A stretch of DNA of 64,000 nt from Lachnospiraceae bacterium. GTDB taxonomy: Bacteria; Bacillota; Clostridia; Lachnospirales; Lachnospiraceae. Under the pieces are notes generated by a model. It was not told the origin of the DNA. It worked only from the letters and a program-made list of their open reading frames with translations, and did no database searches. Each line of letters starts with the position of its first letter. The first letter of the stretch is position 1. The position numbers were made by a program, and so were the translations under genes. This document shows positions 9,135 through 16,446 of the stretch, in pieces. The stretch covers positions 26,928-90,927 of the forward strand of contig JAJQDE010000006.1 in the NCBI GenBank assembly GCA_021202335.1. The letters run 5' to 3'.

Positions 9135-10514
9135 ATGAAATATGACGTTATTATTATCGGCGCGGGACCGGGAGGCATTTTTTCCGCGTATGAGCTGATG
9201 AATAAAAGCAGTGATTTAAAAATCGGCGTGTTTGAGTCGGGGCATGCGCTCGACAGGCGAAAATGCCCGATTGACGGTGATAAGGTGAAAAGCTGCGTCA
9301 ACTGCAAAAGCTGTTCCATCATGAGCGGCTTTGGCGGGGCGGGAGCGTTTTCCGATGGCAAATATAATATCACGAACGACTTTGGCGGAACGCTGTTTGA
9401 GCATATCGGAAAGGCTAAGGCGCTTGAGCTTATGCGCTATGTGGACGATATCAACATGGAGTTCGGCGGAGCGGGGACGAAGATGTATACGACGGCGGGC
9501 ACGGGGCTTAAGAAGCTTTGCCTTCAAAACAAGCTGAATCTGCTTGACGCGTCGGTGCGGCATTTGGGAACGGATATCAATTATATTGTGCTTGAAAATC
9601 TCTATGCACGGATGCGCGGCAGGGTGGATTTTTACTTTGATACGCCGGTGACGGACGTGGAGGTTGGCGAGAGTACGTTCCGTATAAGCTGTGAGGGCGA
9701 GTCCTACGAATGTGACAGATGTGTCATTTCCGTGGGAAGGAGCGGAAGCAAGTGGATGGAGAAAATCTGTGAAAAACTTTCGATTGCCACAAAGTCAAAC
9801 CGGGTGGATATCGGCGTGAGGGTGGAGCTGCCGGCGGTGATTTTTTCGCATCTGACTGATGAGCTTTATGAGAGCAAGATTGTTTACCGCACGGAAAAGT
9901 TTGAGGACAGGGTGCGTACCTTTTGCATGAACCCTTACGGAATCGTGGTGAACGAGAATACGAACGGCATCGTCACCGTGAATGGGCACAGCTACGAGGA
10001 CGCGAATAAGCGCACGGCAAACACGAACTTTGCGTTGCTGGTGGCAAAGCATTTTTCGGAGCCGTTTAAGGACAGCAACGGTTACGGGGAGAGCATCGCA
10101 AGGCTTTCCAATATGCTTGGAGGCGGTGTGATCGTGCAGCGCTTCGGGGATTTGGTGCGCGGCAGGAGGAGCAACGAAAAGCGCATTGAGGAGGGGCTTG
10201 TAACCCCGACGCTTGCCGCGACGCCGGGCGATTTGAGCCTGGTGCTGCCAAAGCGCATTTTGGACGGAATTATCGAGATGCTTTATGCGCTTGACAAGAT
10301 TGCGCCGGGCACGGCAAACGACGACACGCTGCTTTACGGCGTGGAGGTTAAGTTCTACAACATGGAGGTTGATATTGACGACAATCTTGAGAGCAGATAT
10401 CCGGGGCTTTATATTATCGGCGACGGAAGCGGCGTGACGCACTCGCTCTCGCATGCGTCGGCAAGCGGCGTTTATGTTGCGAGGCAGATTTTGGAAGGGG
10501 AGAATATTCATTGA
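9135..10514 (+). CDS. FAD-dependent oxidoreductase (COG2509-like)
   Basis: A 459-residue flavoprotein starting with the Rossmann motif IIIGAGPGGIFSAYEL. It is followed by a Cys-rich segment (CPIDG, then CVNCKSCSIMSGFGGAGAFSDGK) typical of the uncharacterised FAD dehydrogenase family COG2509. A second FAD motif sits near the C-terminus (GLYIIGDGSGVTHSLSHASASG). The substrate is unknown. It lies eight bases after the histidine kinase gene and overlaps the next gene, so co-transcription with the downstream uptake operon is likely. Confidence 0.85.
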   Translation: MKYDVIIIGAGPGGIFSAYELMNKSSDLKIGVFESGHALDRRKCPIDGDKVKSCVNCKSCSIMSGFGGAGAFSDGKYNITNDFGGTLFEHIGKAKALELMRYVDDINMEFGGAGTKMYTTAGTGLKKLCLQNKLNLLDASVRHLGTDINYIVLENLYARMRGRVDFYFDTPVTDVEVGESTFRISCEGESYECDRCVISVGRSGSKWMEKICEKLSIATKSNRVDIGVRVELPAVIFSHLTDELYESKIVYRTEKFEDRVRTFCMNPYGIVVNENTNGIVTVNGHSYEDANKRTANTNFALLVAKHFSEPFKDSNGYGESIARLSNMLGGGVIVQRFGDLVRGRRSNEKRIEEGLVTPTLAATPGDLSLVLPKRILDGIIEMLYALDKIAPGTANDDTLLYGVEVKFYNMEVDIDDNLESRYPGLYIIGDGSGVTHSLSHASASGVYVARQILEGENIH

Positions 10515-11104
10515 AAAACAAAAGAGGCATTATAAAGACGCTTCTGCTTGCGGGAATACTGGTGATGACATGTCATATTATGACATGTCATATTATGTCA
10601 AGCCATATGGTACGGGTATATGCCGCGCAGCCGGAAAGCGGCGCGGATATGGAGCAGGAGCGCACGGATCTTGCTGACGGCGAATACAGCATTGAGGTGA
10701 CGCTGAGCGGAGGCAGCGGAAGGGCGACAGTCGTTTCTCCTGCCGTAATGACGGTTGCTGACGGCATGGCGACAGCCCGGATTGAGTGGAGCAGCCCGAA
10801 TTACGATTATATGCTTGTAAACGGGGAGAAATATCTCCCGATTAACGCGGAAGGAAATTCCGTGTTTTCCATTCCTGTTTTGTGCTTCGACAGTGAAATG
10901 CAGGTGACGGCGGACACGACGGCAATGAGCGTGCCGCATGAAATAGAATACACGCTTGTGTTTGACGGGGCAAGCGCGGCGGTCTTGAGCAGTGAAGCGG
11001 CGGACACGGCAGCGGAAGGGTTTGATTTAAGGCTGATGTTTTTGATTGTGCTTGCAGTCATGAGCGCGGCGGCGGTGGCGGCATATGCGCAGTATAAGAG
11101 GTAA
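10511..11104 (+). CDS. Membrane-anchored surface protein of the iron/heme uptake operon
   Basis: A 197-residue protein starting at TTG 10511, overlapping the previous stop and preceded by GGAAGGGGA. An N-terminal export signal ends near AAQPE. One beta domain (about 50-150: DGEYSIEVTLSGGSGRATV, then NYDYMLVNGEKYLPI) resembles NEAT-like or similar heme/iron surface domains, although I cannot assign the family firmly. A C-terminal membrane helix (LMFLIVLAVMSAAAVAAYA) ends in KR. It is followed by a lipoprotein, permease and ATPase, which suggests surface capture or relay of the same ligand. The signal peptide holds an odd 15-nt tandem repeat (10565-10609). Confidence 0.75.
   Translation: MKNKRGIIKTLLLAGILVMTCHIMTCHIMSSHMVRVYAAQPESGADMEQERTDLADGEYSIEVTLSGGSGRATVVSPAVMTVADGMATARIEWSSPNYDYMLVNGEKYLPINAEGNSVFSIPVLCFDSEMQVTADTTAMSVPHEIEYTLVFDGASAAVLSSEAADTAAEGFDLRLMFLIVLAVMSAAAVAAYAQYKR
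10565..10609 (+). repeat. In-frame 15-bp tandem repeat in a signal peptide
   Basis: Two perfect copies of ATGACATGTCATATT (10565-10579, 10580-10594) and one decayed copy (10595-10609) encode MTCHI-MTCHI-MSSHM. Each perfect copy contains the 12-bp palindrome ATGACATGTCAT. Confidence 0.9.
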
Positions 11105-12248
11105 GCTGGGGGCGTTTGTGCTGCTTGCGGCTTCGATTGTGTTTTTGGCTGCCTGTGCGGACGGGGCGGCGCAGACGGGCGCATATGCGCAGATTGACGG
11201 GCTGCAGTGGCAGGAGCGCGAGGAATTGAGCTACGCGGAGGGCTTTTCCATAGACAAATACGAGGGGGGCTGGCGTCTGCTTACCATTTCGGACGGCAGC
11301 AGATATCTTGTAGTGCCGGAGGGGCTTTCCGCGCCGGAAGGGCTTGAAAATGACATCCATGTCATAAACAGACCCGTTTCCGATATTTATATGGCGGCGT
11401 CCGCGGTGATGGATATGTTCCGCGCATTGGACGCGATTGACGCGGTAAGGCTTTCCGGATTGGACGCGGACGGCTGGTATATTGAGGAGGCAAAACAGGC
11501 AATAGAGGACGGCAGGATGCTTTATGCGGGAAAATATAATGCGCCCGATTATGAGCTGATTTTGTCGCAGGGCTGCACGCTTGCCATAGAAAATACGATG
11601 CTTCTGCATGCGCCGGAGGTGCAGGAGCAGCTTGAAAAGCTCGGCATTACGGTGTTTACGGATTGGGCAAGCTATGAATCGCATCCGCTCGGGCGGGTGG
11701 AATGGGTCAAGCTATACGGCGCGCTTCTTGGCAGAGAGGATGAGGCGGCGCAGGCATTTGCCGCACAGGAGGCGGCTCTGCGGCAGATAGAGGAGCGTCA
11801 GGCAAAGACTGCAGGTGCGGACGTGGAAAAGACTGTGGCGTTTTTCTATATCACAAGCGCCGGCGCGGTAAGCGTCCGAAGCCCGTCGGATTATATTCCG
11901 AAGCTGATTGAGATGGCGGGCGGAAAATATGTTTTTGACGATTTGGAGGACGCCGGAAAAAAGCAGTCGTCGGTGACGCTTCAGGCGGAAGAGTTCTACG
12001 CGCGCGCAAAATCGGCGGATTATCTGATTTACAACAGCGCCACGGGCGGCGGGTATGAGTCGCTGGATGCGCTTCTTGACGATAACGGCATTTTGGAGGA
12101 CTTTGACGCAGTGCATAGCGGCAATATCTGGTGTACCGCTAAAAATCTTTATCAGGAATCGATGTCAGTGGGAGGGCTGCTGACGGATATCTGCGCGATA
12201 TTGAATGATGAGAACCCGCAGACAAAATACATTTACCGGCTGGAATAA
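11085..12248 (+). CDS. ABC transporter substrate-binding lipoprotein (iron-complex/heme type)
   Basis: A 387-residue lipoprotein with lipobox LAAC (Cys24). It has the two-lobe fold of FecB/BtuF-like binding proteins: an N-lobe with NRPVSDIYMAASAVMDMFRALDAIDAV, a linking helix, and a C-lobe with IEMAGGKYVFDDLEDAGKKQSSVTLQAEEFYARAKSADYLIY-type sequence. It overlaps the end of the surface-protein gene by 20 bases. It captures ligand outside the membrane and delivers it to the FecCD-type permease encoded next. Iron-siderophore, heme or cobalamin cannot be told apart from sequence alone. Confidence 0.88.
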   Translation: MRSIRGKLGAFVLLAASIVFLAACADGAAQTGAYAQIDGLQWQEREELSYAEGFSIDKYEGGWRLLTISDGSRYLVVPEGLSAPEGLENDIHVINRPVSDIYMAASAVMDMFRALDAIDAVRLSGLDADGWYIEEAKQAIEDGRMLYAGKYNAPDYELILSQGCTLAIENTMLLHAPEVQEQLEKLGITVFTDWASYESHPLGRVEWVKLYGALLGREDEAAQAFAAQEAALRQIEERQAKTAGADVEKTVAFFYITSAGAVSVRSPSDYIPKLIEMAGGKYVFDDLEDAGKKQSSVTLQAEEFYARAKSADYLIYNSATGGGYESLDALLDDNGILEDFDAVHSGNIWCTAKNLYQESMSVGGLLTDICAILNDENPQTKYIYRLE

Positions 12249-12264
12249 GGGAAGAGTGAAAAAT

Positions 12265-13305
12265 ATGCGCAAAAAGCAGCGCGGAAATAAGGGAAGCATG
12301 AAAAGAAGATACATATTTGCATATGCAATTTTAATCGCCGCTGTGGCGCTGCTGCTGATTTTGAATATTGCAATCGGGAGCGTCAGGATTTCTCCCGGTG
12401 ATATTTGGAGTATTGCCATAGGGAAAAAGACGGACGTTCTCATGGAAAGCATACTGTGGCAGATACGTCTGCCGAGGGCGGCAGCGGCGGCGGTGCTTGG
12501 CGGCGCGCTTGCGCTTTCGGGATATCTGCTGCAGACCTTTTTCCATAATCCTATAGCGGGGCCGTTTGTGCTTGGGATTTCCTCGGGGGCAAAGCTTGCG
12601 GTTGCGCTTGTGATGATTGTCTTTACGCGGGAGGCTGTGCGTGTCAGCTCGGCGTCAATGATAGCGGCGGCGTTTGCCGGCGCGCTCCTCTCCATGTGCT
12701 TTGTGCTTTTGATGGCGCGCGCGGTGGATAAAATGTCCATGCTGATTGTGGGCGGCGTGATGATTGGCTATATCTGCTCGGCGATTACCGATATTGCGGT
12801 AACTTTTGCGGACGATGCGGACATCGTAAACCTGCATAATTGGTCGAAGGGCAGCTTTTCGGGGATTACATGGGAAAACGTGGCAGTCATGTCCGTTACG
12901 GTGTTTGCCGCTTCGGCGTTGATTTTTCTGCTTGCAAAGCCGATTGGCGCATATCAGCTTGGAGAGGTCTACGCGCGGAACATGGGAGTCAATCTGCGGC
13001 TGCTTAGGATATTGATGGTGCTTTTGTCGAGCGTGCTTGCCGCCTGCATCACGGCGTTTGCGGGTCCTGTTTCCTTTGTGGGGATTGCGGTGCCGCACCT
13101 TGTAAAGCGGCTGCTGAAAACGTCAAAGCCGATTTTGATGATTCCGGCATGCTTTCTCGGAGGAAGCGTCTTTTGCCTGATGTGCGACCTTTTGGCGCGC
13201 ACGATGTTTGCGCCGACTGAAATGAGCATCAGCACGGTGACGGCTGTCTTTGGAGCGCCGGTCGTAATCGCGGTTCTGCTGCGGCGCAAAGGAGGGACGG
13301 GCTGA
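12265..13305 (+). CDS. FecCD-family ABC transporter permease
   Basis: A 346-residue polytopic membrane protein of the iron-siderophore/heme/B12 permease family. Family motifs are visible: WQIRLPRAAAAAVLGGALALSG, NPIAGPFVLGISSGA, and GPVSFVGIAVPHLVKRL near the C-terminus, which contacts the ATPase. ATG 12265 follows AAGGGAAGAG; an in-frame ATG at 12298 is also preceded by AAGGGA and remains possible. An earlier in-frame ATG at 12205 would overlap the lipoprotein gene and was rejected. It works with the neighbouring lipoprotein and ATPase. Confidence 0.93.
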   Translation: MRKKQRGNKGSMKRRYIFAYAILIAAVALLLILNIAIGSVRISPGDIWSIAIGKKTDVLMESILWQIRLPRAAAAAVLGGALALSGYLLQTFFHNPIAGPFVLGISSGAKLAVALVMIVFTREAVRVSSASMIAAAFAGALLSMCFVLLMARAVDKMSMLIVGGVMIGYICSAITDIAVTFADDADIVNLHNWSKGSFSGITWENVAVMSVTVFAASALIFLLAKPIGAYQLGEVYARNMGVNLRLLRILMVLLSSVLAACITAFAGPVSFVGIAVPHLVKRLLKTSKPILMIPACFLGGSVFCLMCDLLARTMFAPTEMSISTVTAVFGAPVVIAVLLRRKGGTG

Positions 13306-13307
13306 AA

Positions 13308-14405
13308 ATGGCGGATTATTCTTTACATACGGAAAGGCTGTCGGTGGGCTATAACGGCAGACCGGTGCTGGAACGGCTTGACTTCGGCGTAAACCGGGGC
13401 GAGCTTGTGACGCTGATAGGGCCAAACGGGGCGGGAAAGTCCACGCTGCTCAAAAGCCTTGCGGGACAGCTTGCGCCTGTTGCGGGCACTGCCTATATTG
13501 GAAAGGACGCGCTTGCGGATATCAGCGCGGACGCGCTCTCAAGGCGGCTTGCCGTGGTTTTCACCGAGCGGCTGCGAACTGAGCTTATGACCTGCCGTGA
13601 TGTGGTGGCGACGGGGCGCTACCCGTACACGGGACGCTTTGGGATTTTGTCAAAGGAGGATAGGAAAAAGGTCGCGGAGGCGATGGAGCTTGTGCAGCTT
13701 AACGGGCTTGCCGACGCTGATTTCCAGAGCATAAGCGACGGTCAGAGGCAGCGCGTGATGCTGGCGCGCGCAATCTGTCAGGAAACGGAGATTATTCTGC
13801 TCGACGAGCCGACCTCATATCTTGATGTGAAGCATAAGCTTGAATTTTTGTCGCTTTTGCAGAGGATGGCGCGCGAAAAGAAGCTTTCGGTGATTATGTC
13901 GCTCCACGAGCTTGACCTTGCGGGGAAGGTGTCGGATAAGCTTGTCTGCATCGGAAAAAACGGGGTTGAGCGTGTCGGCACGCCGAGGGAGGTTTTCGTG
14001 CAGGGATATATCAGCGAGCTTTTTTCCATTACCGCGGGAAGCTTCGACGAGGCTTCATACGCCATGGAGCCGGAGGCGCCAAAGGGAGCGCCGGAGGTTT
14101 TTGTCCTTGCGGGAGCAGGCTCCGGCAGGGAAACCTTTAGGGAGCTTCAAAGGAAGGGAATACCTTTCGCTACGGGGATTATTTTCGAGAGCGATTTGGA
14201 TTATCCTGTTGCGAGGGCGCTTGCCGCCAATGTCGTGTCCGCCGGCGCGTGCGAGCATATCGGAAATAAGCGGCTGCAAAGGGCAAAGGAGCTTGCGGCA
14301 AGCTGCAAAAGAGTTATTTGCTGCCGGCGCGATTTTGCACCATGGGAGCCGGAAAACCGGGAGCTGTACCGGGAGCTGAAAAAGAATTTCGCGGCTTTGG
14401 AGTGA
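13308..14405 (+). CDS. FecE-type ABC transporter ATP-binding protein with extra C-terminal domain
   Basis: A 365-residue ATPase energising the adjacent FecCD permease. Walker A is GPNGAGKSTLL, the signature is SISDGQRQRVMLARA (an SDGQ variant of LSGGQ) and Walker B is IILLDEPTSYLD, followed by the switch histidine in SLHELDLA. Family members are usually about 255-270 residues. Here residues about 258-365 form an additional domain (APEVFVLAGAGSGRETFREL through ELYRELKKNFAALE) with alternating hydrophobic strands, perhaps Rossmann-like. The ATG lies two bases after the permease stop, with AGGAGGG upstream. Confidence 0.93.
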   Translation: MADYSLHTERLSVGYNGRPVLERLDFGVNRGELVTLIGPNGAGKSTLLKSLAGQLAPVAGTAYIGKDALADISADALSRRLAVVFTERLRTELMTCRDVVATGRYPYTGRFGILSKEDRKKVAEAMELVQLNGLADADFQSISDGQRQRVMLARAICQETEIILLDEPTSYLDVKHKLEFLSLLQRMAREKKLSVIMSLHELDLAGKVSDKLVCIGKNGVERVGTPREVFVQGYISELFSITAGSFDEASYAMEPEAPKGAPEVFVLAGAGSGRETFRELQRKGIPFATGIIFESDLDYPVARALAANVVSAGACEHIGNKRLQRAKELAASCKRVICCRRDFAPWEPENRELYRELKKNFAALE

Positions 14406-14430
14406 ATAAACAGGAAAAAATCGAATAAAC

Positions 14431-14459
14431 TTGAAATGAGCTGATATTCATGCTATAAT
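14431..14459 (+). promoter_or_regulatory. Sigma-A promoter of a small antitoxin RNA
   Basis: TTGAAA (14431-14436), a 17-base spacer and a perfect TATAAT (14454-14459). No ORF with a ribosome site follows before the hairpin at 14503, so the transcript should be a non-coding RNA of about 70 bases. Confidence 0.8.
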
Positions 14460-14465
14460 GATATC

Positions 14466-14536
14466 AGCCAAGAAGGTTATGTGTGCCATGTGTACACAAA
14501 GCGACCCCCCCAAAGAATCCGCTTTGGGGGGGTCAT
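14466..14536 (+). ncRNA. Predicted antitoxin RNA (RNA II-like) of a type I toxin-antitoxin locus
   Basis: A short RNA from a strong promoter to the hairpin at 14503-14534, convergent with the toxin gene and sharing its terminator. It carries AAGAAGGTTAT (14470-14480) and CCATGTGTACAC (14486-14497). Both are near-copies of plus-strand sequence at the toxin gene (14615-14625 and 14634-14645), so the RNA can pair with the toxin mRNA over its early codons and its start codon. The one difference in the second repeat gives a G-U pair. The layout matches the par locus of plasmid pAD1. Function is inferred; the sequence relations are seen directly. Confidence 0.7.
14503..14534. terminator. Shared bidirectional hairpin of the toxin-antitoxin locus
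   Basis: Perfect 13-bp stem: GACCCCCCCAAAG pairs with CTTTGGGGGGGTC, with a six-base loop. It sits between the convergent antitoxin RNA and toxin gene. U tracts are weak on both sides (ATTTAG and GCTTTG). Confidence 0.85.
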
Positions 14537-14541
14537 TTAGG

Positions 14542-14637
14542 CTAGTTGTCACGATTATCTCCGTCCAGCCATTTGCAAATGTAATATCCGACTACACTTG
14601 CCGTGACAGAGATTAAGAAGGTTATTATTATGTCCAT
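14542..14637 (-). CDS. Small hydrophobic Fst/holin-like toxin peptide
   Basis: A 31-residue peptide beginning MDIIITFLISV, with one membrane helix (about residues 2-21, ending VVGYYICKW) and a charged polar tail (LDGDNRDN). This is the build of Fst-type type I toxins, and such peptides are often listed as putative holin-like toxins in Firmicutes. The start is preceded on the minus strand by GGAAGGGGG, eight bases from the ATG. The promoter is at 14683-14711 and the shared hairpin lies five bases past the stop. A longer reading frame begins upstream at 14850 but overlaps the next gene and lacks a ribosome site, so the short form is preferred. Confidence 0.8.
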   Translation of the reverse strand: MDIIITFLISVTASVVGYYICKWLDGDNRDN

Positions 14638-14649
14638 GTATACACCCCC

Positions 14650-14680
14650 TTCCGTTGCCGGATTAGGTGTGACAACGGAA
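14650..14680 (-). promoter_or_regulatory. Hairpin in the 5' leader of the toxin mRNA
   Basis: TTCCGTTG and CAACGGAA form a perfect 8-bp stem on the minus strand. The second arm runs straight into the GGGGG ribosome site. In fst mRNA a similar 5' stem-loop blocks premature translation. Depending on the exact start of transcription, the outer base pairs may be lost. Confidence 0.6.
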
Positions 14681-14682
14681 CA

Positions 14683-14711
14683 AGTATAGCATGTGCGGAC
14701 AAGTATAACAA
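14683..14711 (-). promoter_or_regulatory. Sigma-A promoter of the toxin gene
   Basis: On the minus strand: TTGTTA (14706-14711), a 17-base spacer and TATACT (14683-14688). Transcription would start near 14676. Confidence 0.7.
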
Positions 14712-14771
14712 GAAGAAAGTTTCCGACCTTTTCGTAGTATAAAATAAAAATAAATCTGCGGGGGCTTATCA

Positions 14772-16277
14772 ATGAGGTTAAGTGATTTATTGGAATATGA
14801 AAGCATTGTCGTACAGTGCCATGACAATCCGGATGCCGACGCGATTGCAAGCGGCTACGGAGTTTATATGTATTTTCGCAAGAAGCGCAAAAACGTGCGG
14901 CTTGTGTATGGCGGGCAGTTCGTCATTCAAAAAAGCAATCTCGGCCTGATGATACGCGAGCTGGAAATACCAATAGAGCACGTGGCGCGCATTGACCCGC
15001 CCGAGCTTCTTATCACGGTGGATTGTCAGTACGGCGAAGGAAACGTGACGCATTTTGACGCAAAGGCGATTGCAGTCATAGACCACCATCAGGTGGGCGG
15101 CGCGCTGCCGCGGCTCAGCGAGGTCAGGAGCGGACTGGGCGCGTGCTCGACGCTGGTGCGCGAGCTGCTGGCGCAGGAGGGCATGGACATGAATGACGAC
15201 ATAAACCTTGCCACGGCGTTATACTACGGACTGATGATGGACACGGACCGGTTCAGCGAAATTTCCCATCCGCTGGATAAGGATTTACGCGACGATGCCG
15301 CTTACGACAGAAATAAAATCGCGATGCTGCGAAACGCCAACATATCTCTTGAGGAGCTTGAGATTGCCGGAGAGGCGCTCTGCGGCTACGAATATGAGGA
15401 AAAGCACCGTTATGCAGTTATTCCGGCACGCCCCTGCGACCCCAATATCCTTGGAATCATCGCCGACATGATGCTGGAGGTGGACGCGGTGGATTACTGC
15501 GTGGTGTACAGCATACTGCCGTTTGGCATAAAGCTGTCCGTGCGAAGCTGCAAAAAGGAAACGCGGGCAAACGAGCTTGCGGATTACCTGACGGAAAACA
15601 TAGGCTCCGGAGGCGGACATGTCGAGAAGGCGGGCGGCTTCATCCGGCACGAACTTTTGCTGCGCGAGTACGGTGCGGACTGCACGAAGGAGCAGTGCGG
15701 CGCCTTTTTTAAAACGCGCCTGAACCAATACTTCGACGAATCGGAGGTGATTGACTCGGAGGTATACACCGCGGATATGACGCAGATGCAGACCTACCGC
15801 AGAAAAGATTTGCGGCTTGGCTATGTGAAGGCCTCTCAGATATACCGGACCGGGACACAGGTCATGATCCGCACGCTTGAGGGCGACGTCGACCTGCCGA
15901 TTACGGACGATATGTATATTATGATCGGCGTGAGCGGCGAGGTATACACAATGGAAAAGGAGGAGTTTGAGCGCAACCATAAGGCACTCGATGAGCCGTA
16001 TGTCTTTGCGGGTGAGTACCAGCCGACGCTAAGGCGCTCGAGCGACGGCAGCAACATCTCACTCATTCCATATGCAAAAGCCTGTGTGGCGGCTGATAAT
16101 GTTGAAATCCGGGCAAAACAGCTTACCCACAGGGTTAAGGTTTTTTCCCGGTCGGACAGGGAACGCTACATGCTCGGCAAGCGCGGCGACTATCTTGCAG
16201 TGCGGGGCGGCAATCCGCATGACGTGTACGTGATTGCGGGCGATATGTTCGAGCGCATATATGGAAAAAAAGACTGA
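14772..16277 (+). CDS. DHH-family phosphoesterase with long C-terminal extension
   Basis: A 501-residue cytoplasmic protein. The N-terminal DHH domain shows the metal motifs DNPDADAIASG (about 18-28) and VIDHHQVGG. The DHHA1 domain has GSGGGHVEKAGG (about 278-289). This core resembles NrnA-type oligoribonucleases or cyclic-dinucleotide phosphodiesterases, which end near 320 residues. Here residues about 310-501 form an extra part, ending with KRGDYLAV and DVYVIAGDMFERIY, a pattern that recalls a small domain found appended to various proteins. The true substrate is unknown. GGGGG precedes the ATG by eight bases. Confidence 0.85.
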   Translation: MRLSDLLEYESIVVQCHDNPDADAIASGYGVYMYFRKKRKNVRLVYGGQFVIQKSNLGLMIRELEIPIEHVARIDPPELLITVDCQYGEGNVTHFDAKAIAVIDHHQVGGALPRLSEVRSGLGACSTLVRELLAQEGMDMNDDINLATALYYGLMMDTDRFSEISHPLDKDLRDDAAYDRNKIAMLRNANISLEELEIAGEALCGYEYEEKHRYAVIPARPCDPNILGIIADMMLEVDAVDYCVVYSILPFGIKLSVRSCKKETRANELADYLTENIGSGGGHVEKAGGFIRHELLLREYGADCTKEQCGAFFKTRLNQYFDESEVIDSEVYTADMTQMQTYRRKDLRLGYVKASQIYRTGTQVMIRTLEGDVDLPITDDMYIMIGVSGEVYTMEKEEFERNHKALDEPYVFAGEYQPTLRRSSDGSNISLIPYAKACVAADNVEIRAKQLTHRVKVFSRSDRERYMLGKRGDYLAVRGGNPHDVYVIAGDMFERIYGKKD

Positions 16278-16324
16278 AATTGTCGGAAATAAATAAAAAA
16301 AATTAATTTTTTTCAAATTTTCTG

Positions 16325-16353
16325 TGTACATATACAAAATTATACGATATAAT
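16325..16353 (+). promoter_or_regulatory. Likely promoter of the sugar ABC operon
   Basis: TGTACA (16325-16330), a 17-base spacer and a perfect TATAAT (16348-16353). The -35 box is only a partial match. Confidence 0.5.
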
Positions 16354-16367
16354 TATGAATGTAGCCA

Positions 16368-16415
16368 TAACAATAGTTATAACAATAGTTATAATGATAG
16401 TTATGACAACAGTTA
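16368..16415 (+). repeat. Four tandem 12-bp dyads (TAAC-N4-GTTA) in the sugar operon leader
   Basis: Exactly 48 bases: TAACAATAGTTA twice, then TAATGATAGTTA and TGACAACAGTTA. Each intact unit is an inverted repeat TAAC/GTTA with a four-base centre. The array starts about eight bases after the expected transcription start, a position typical for an operator. A related array lies at 22201-22236. Confidence 0.85.
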
Positions 16416-16446
16416 CAAAATATTTTATTAATGGAGGGAATTTTTT

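Noticed and set aside
14542..14850. 102-residue minus-strand protein instead of the 31-residue peptide
   Set aside because: The longer frame overlaps the DHH gene, crosses the toxin promoter and leader hairpin, and lacks a ribosome site; the internal ATG at 14637 has a strong one.
16368..16415. Tandem 12-bp repeats as a CRISPR or coding repeat
   Set aside because: There are no spacers and no reading frame with a ribosome site; the dyad form and position fit an operator or leader element.
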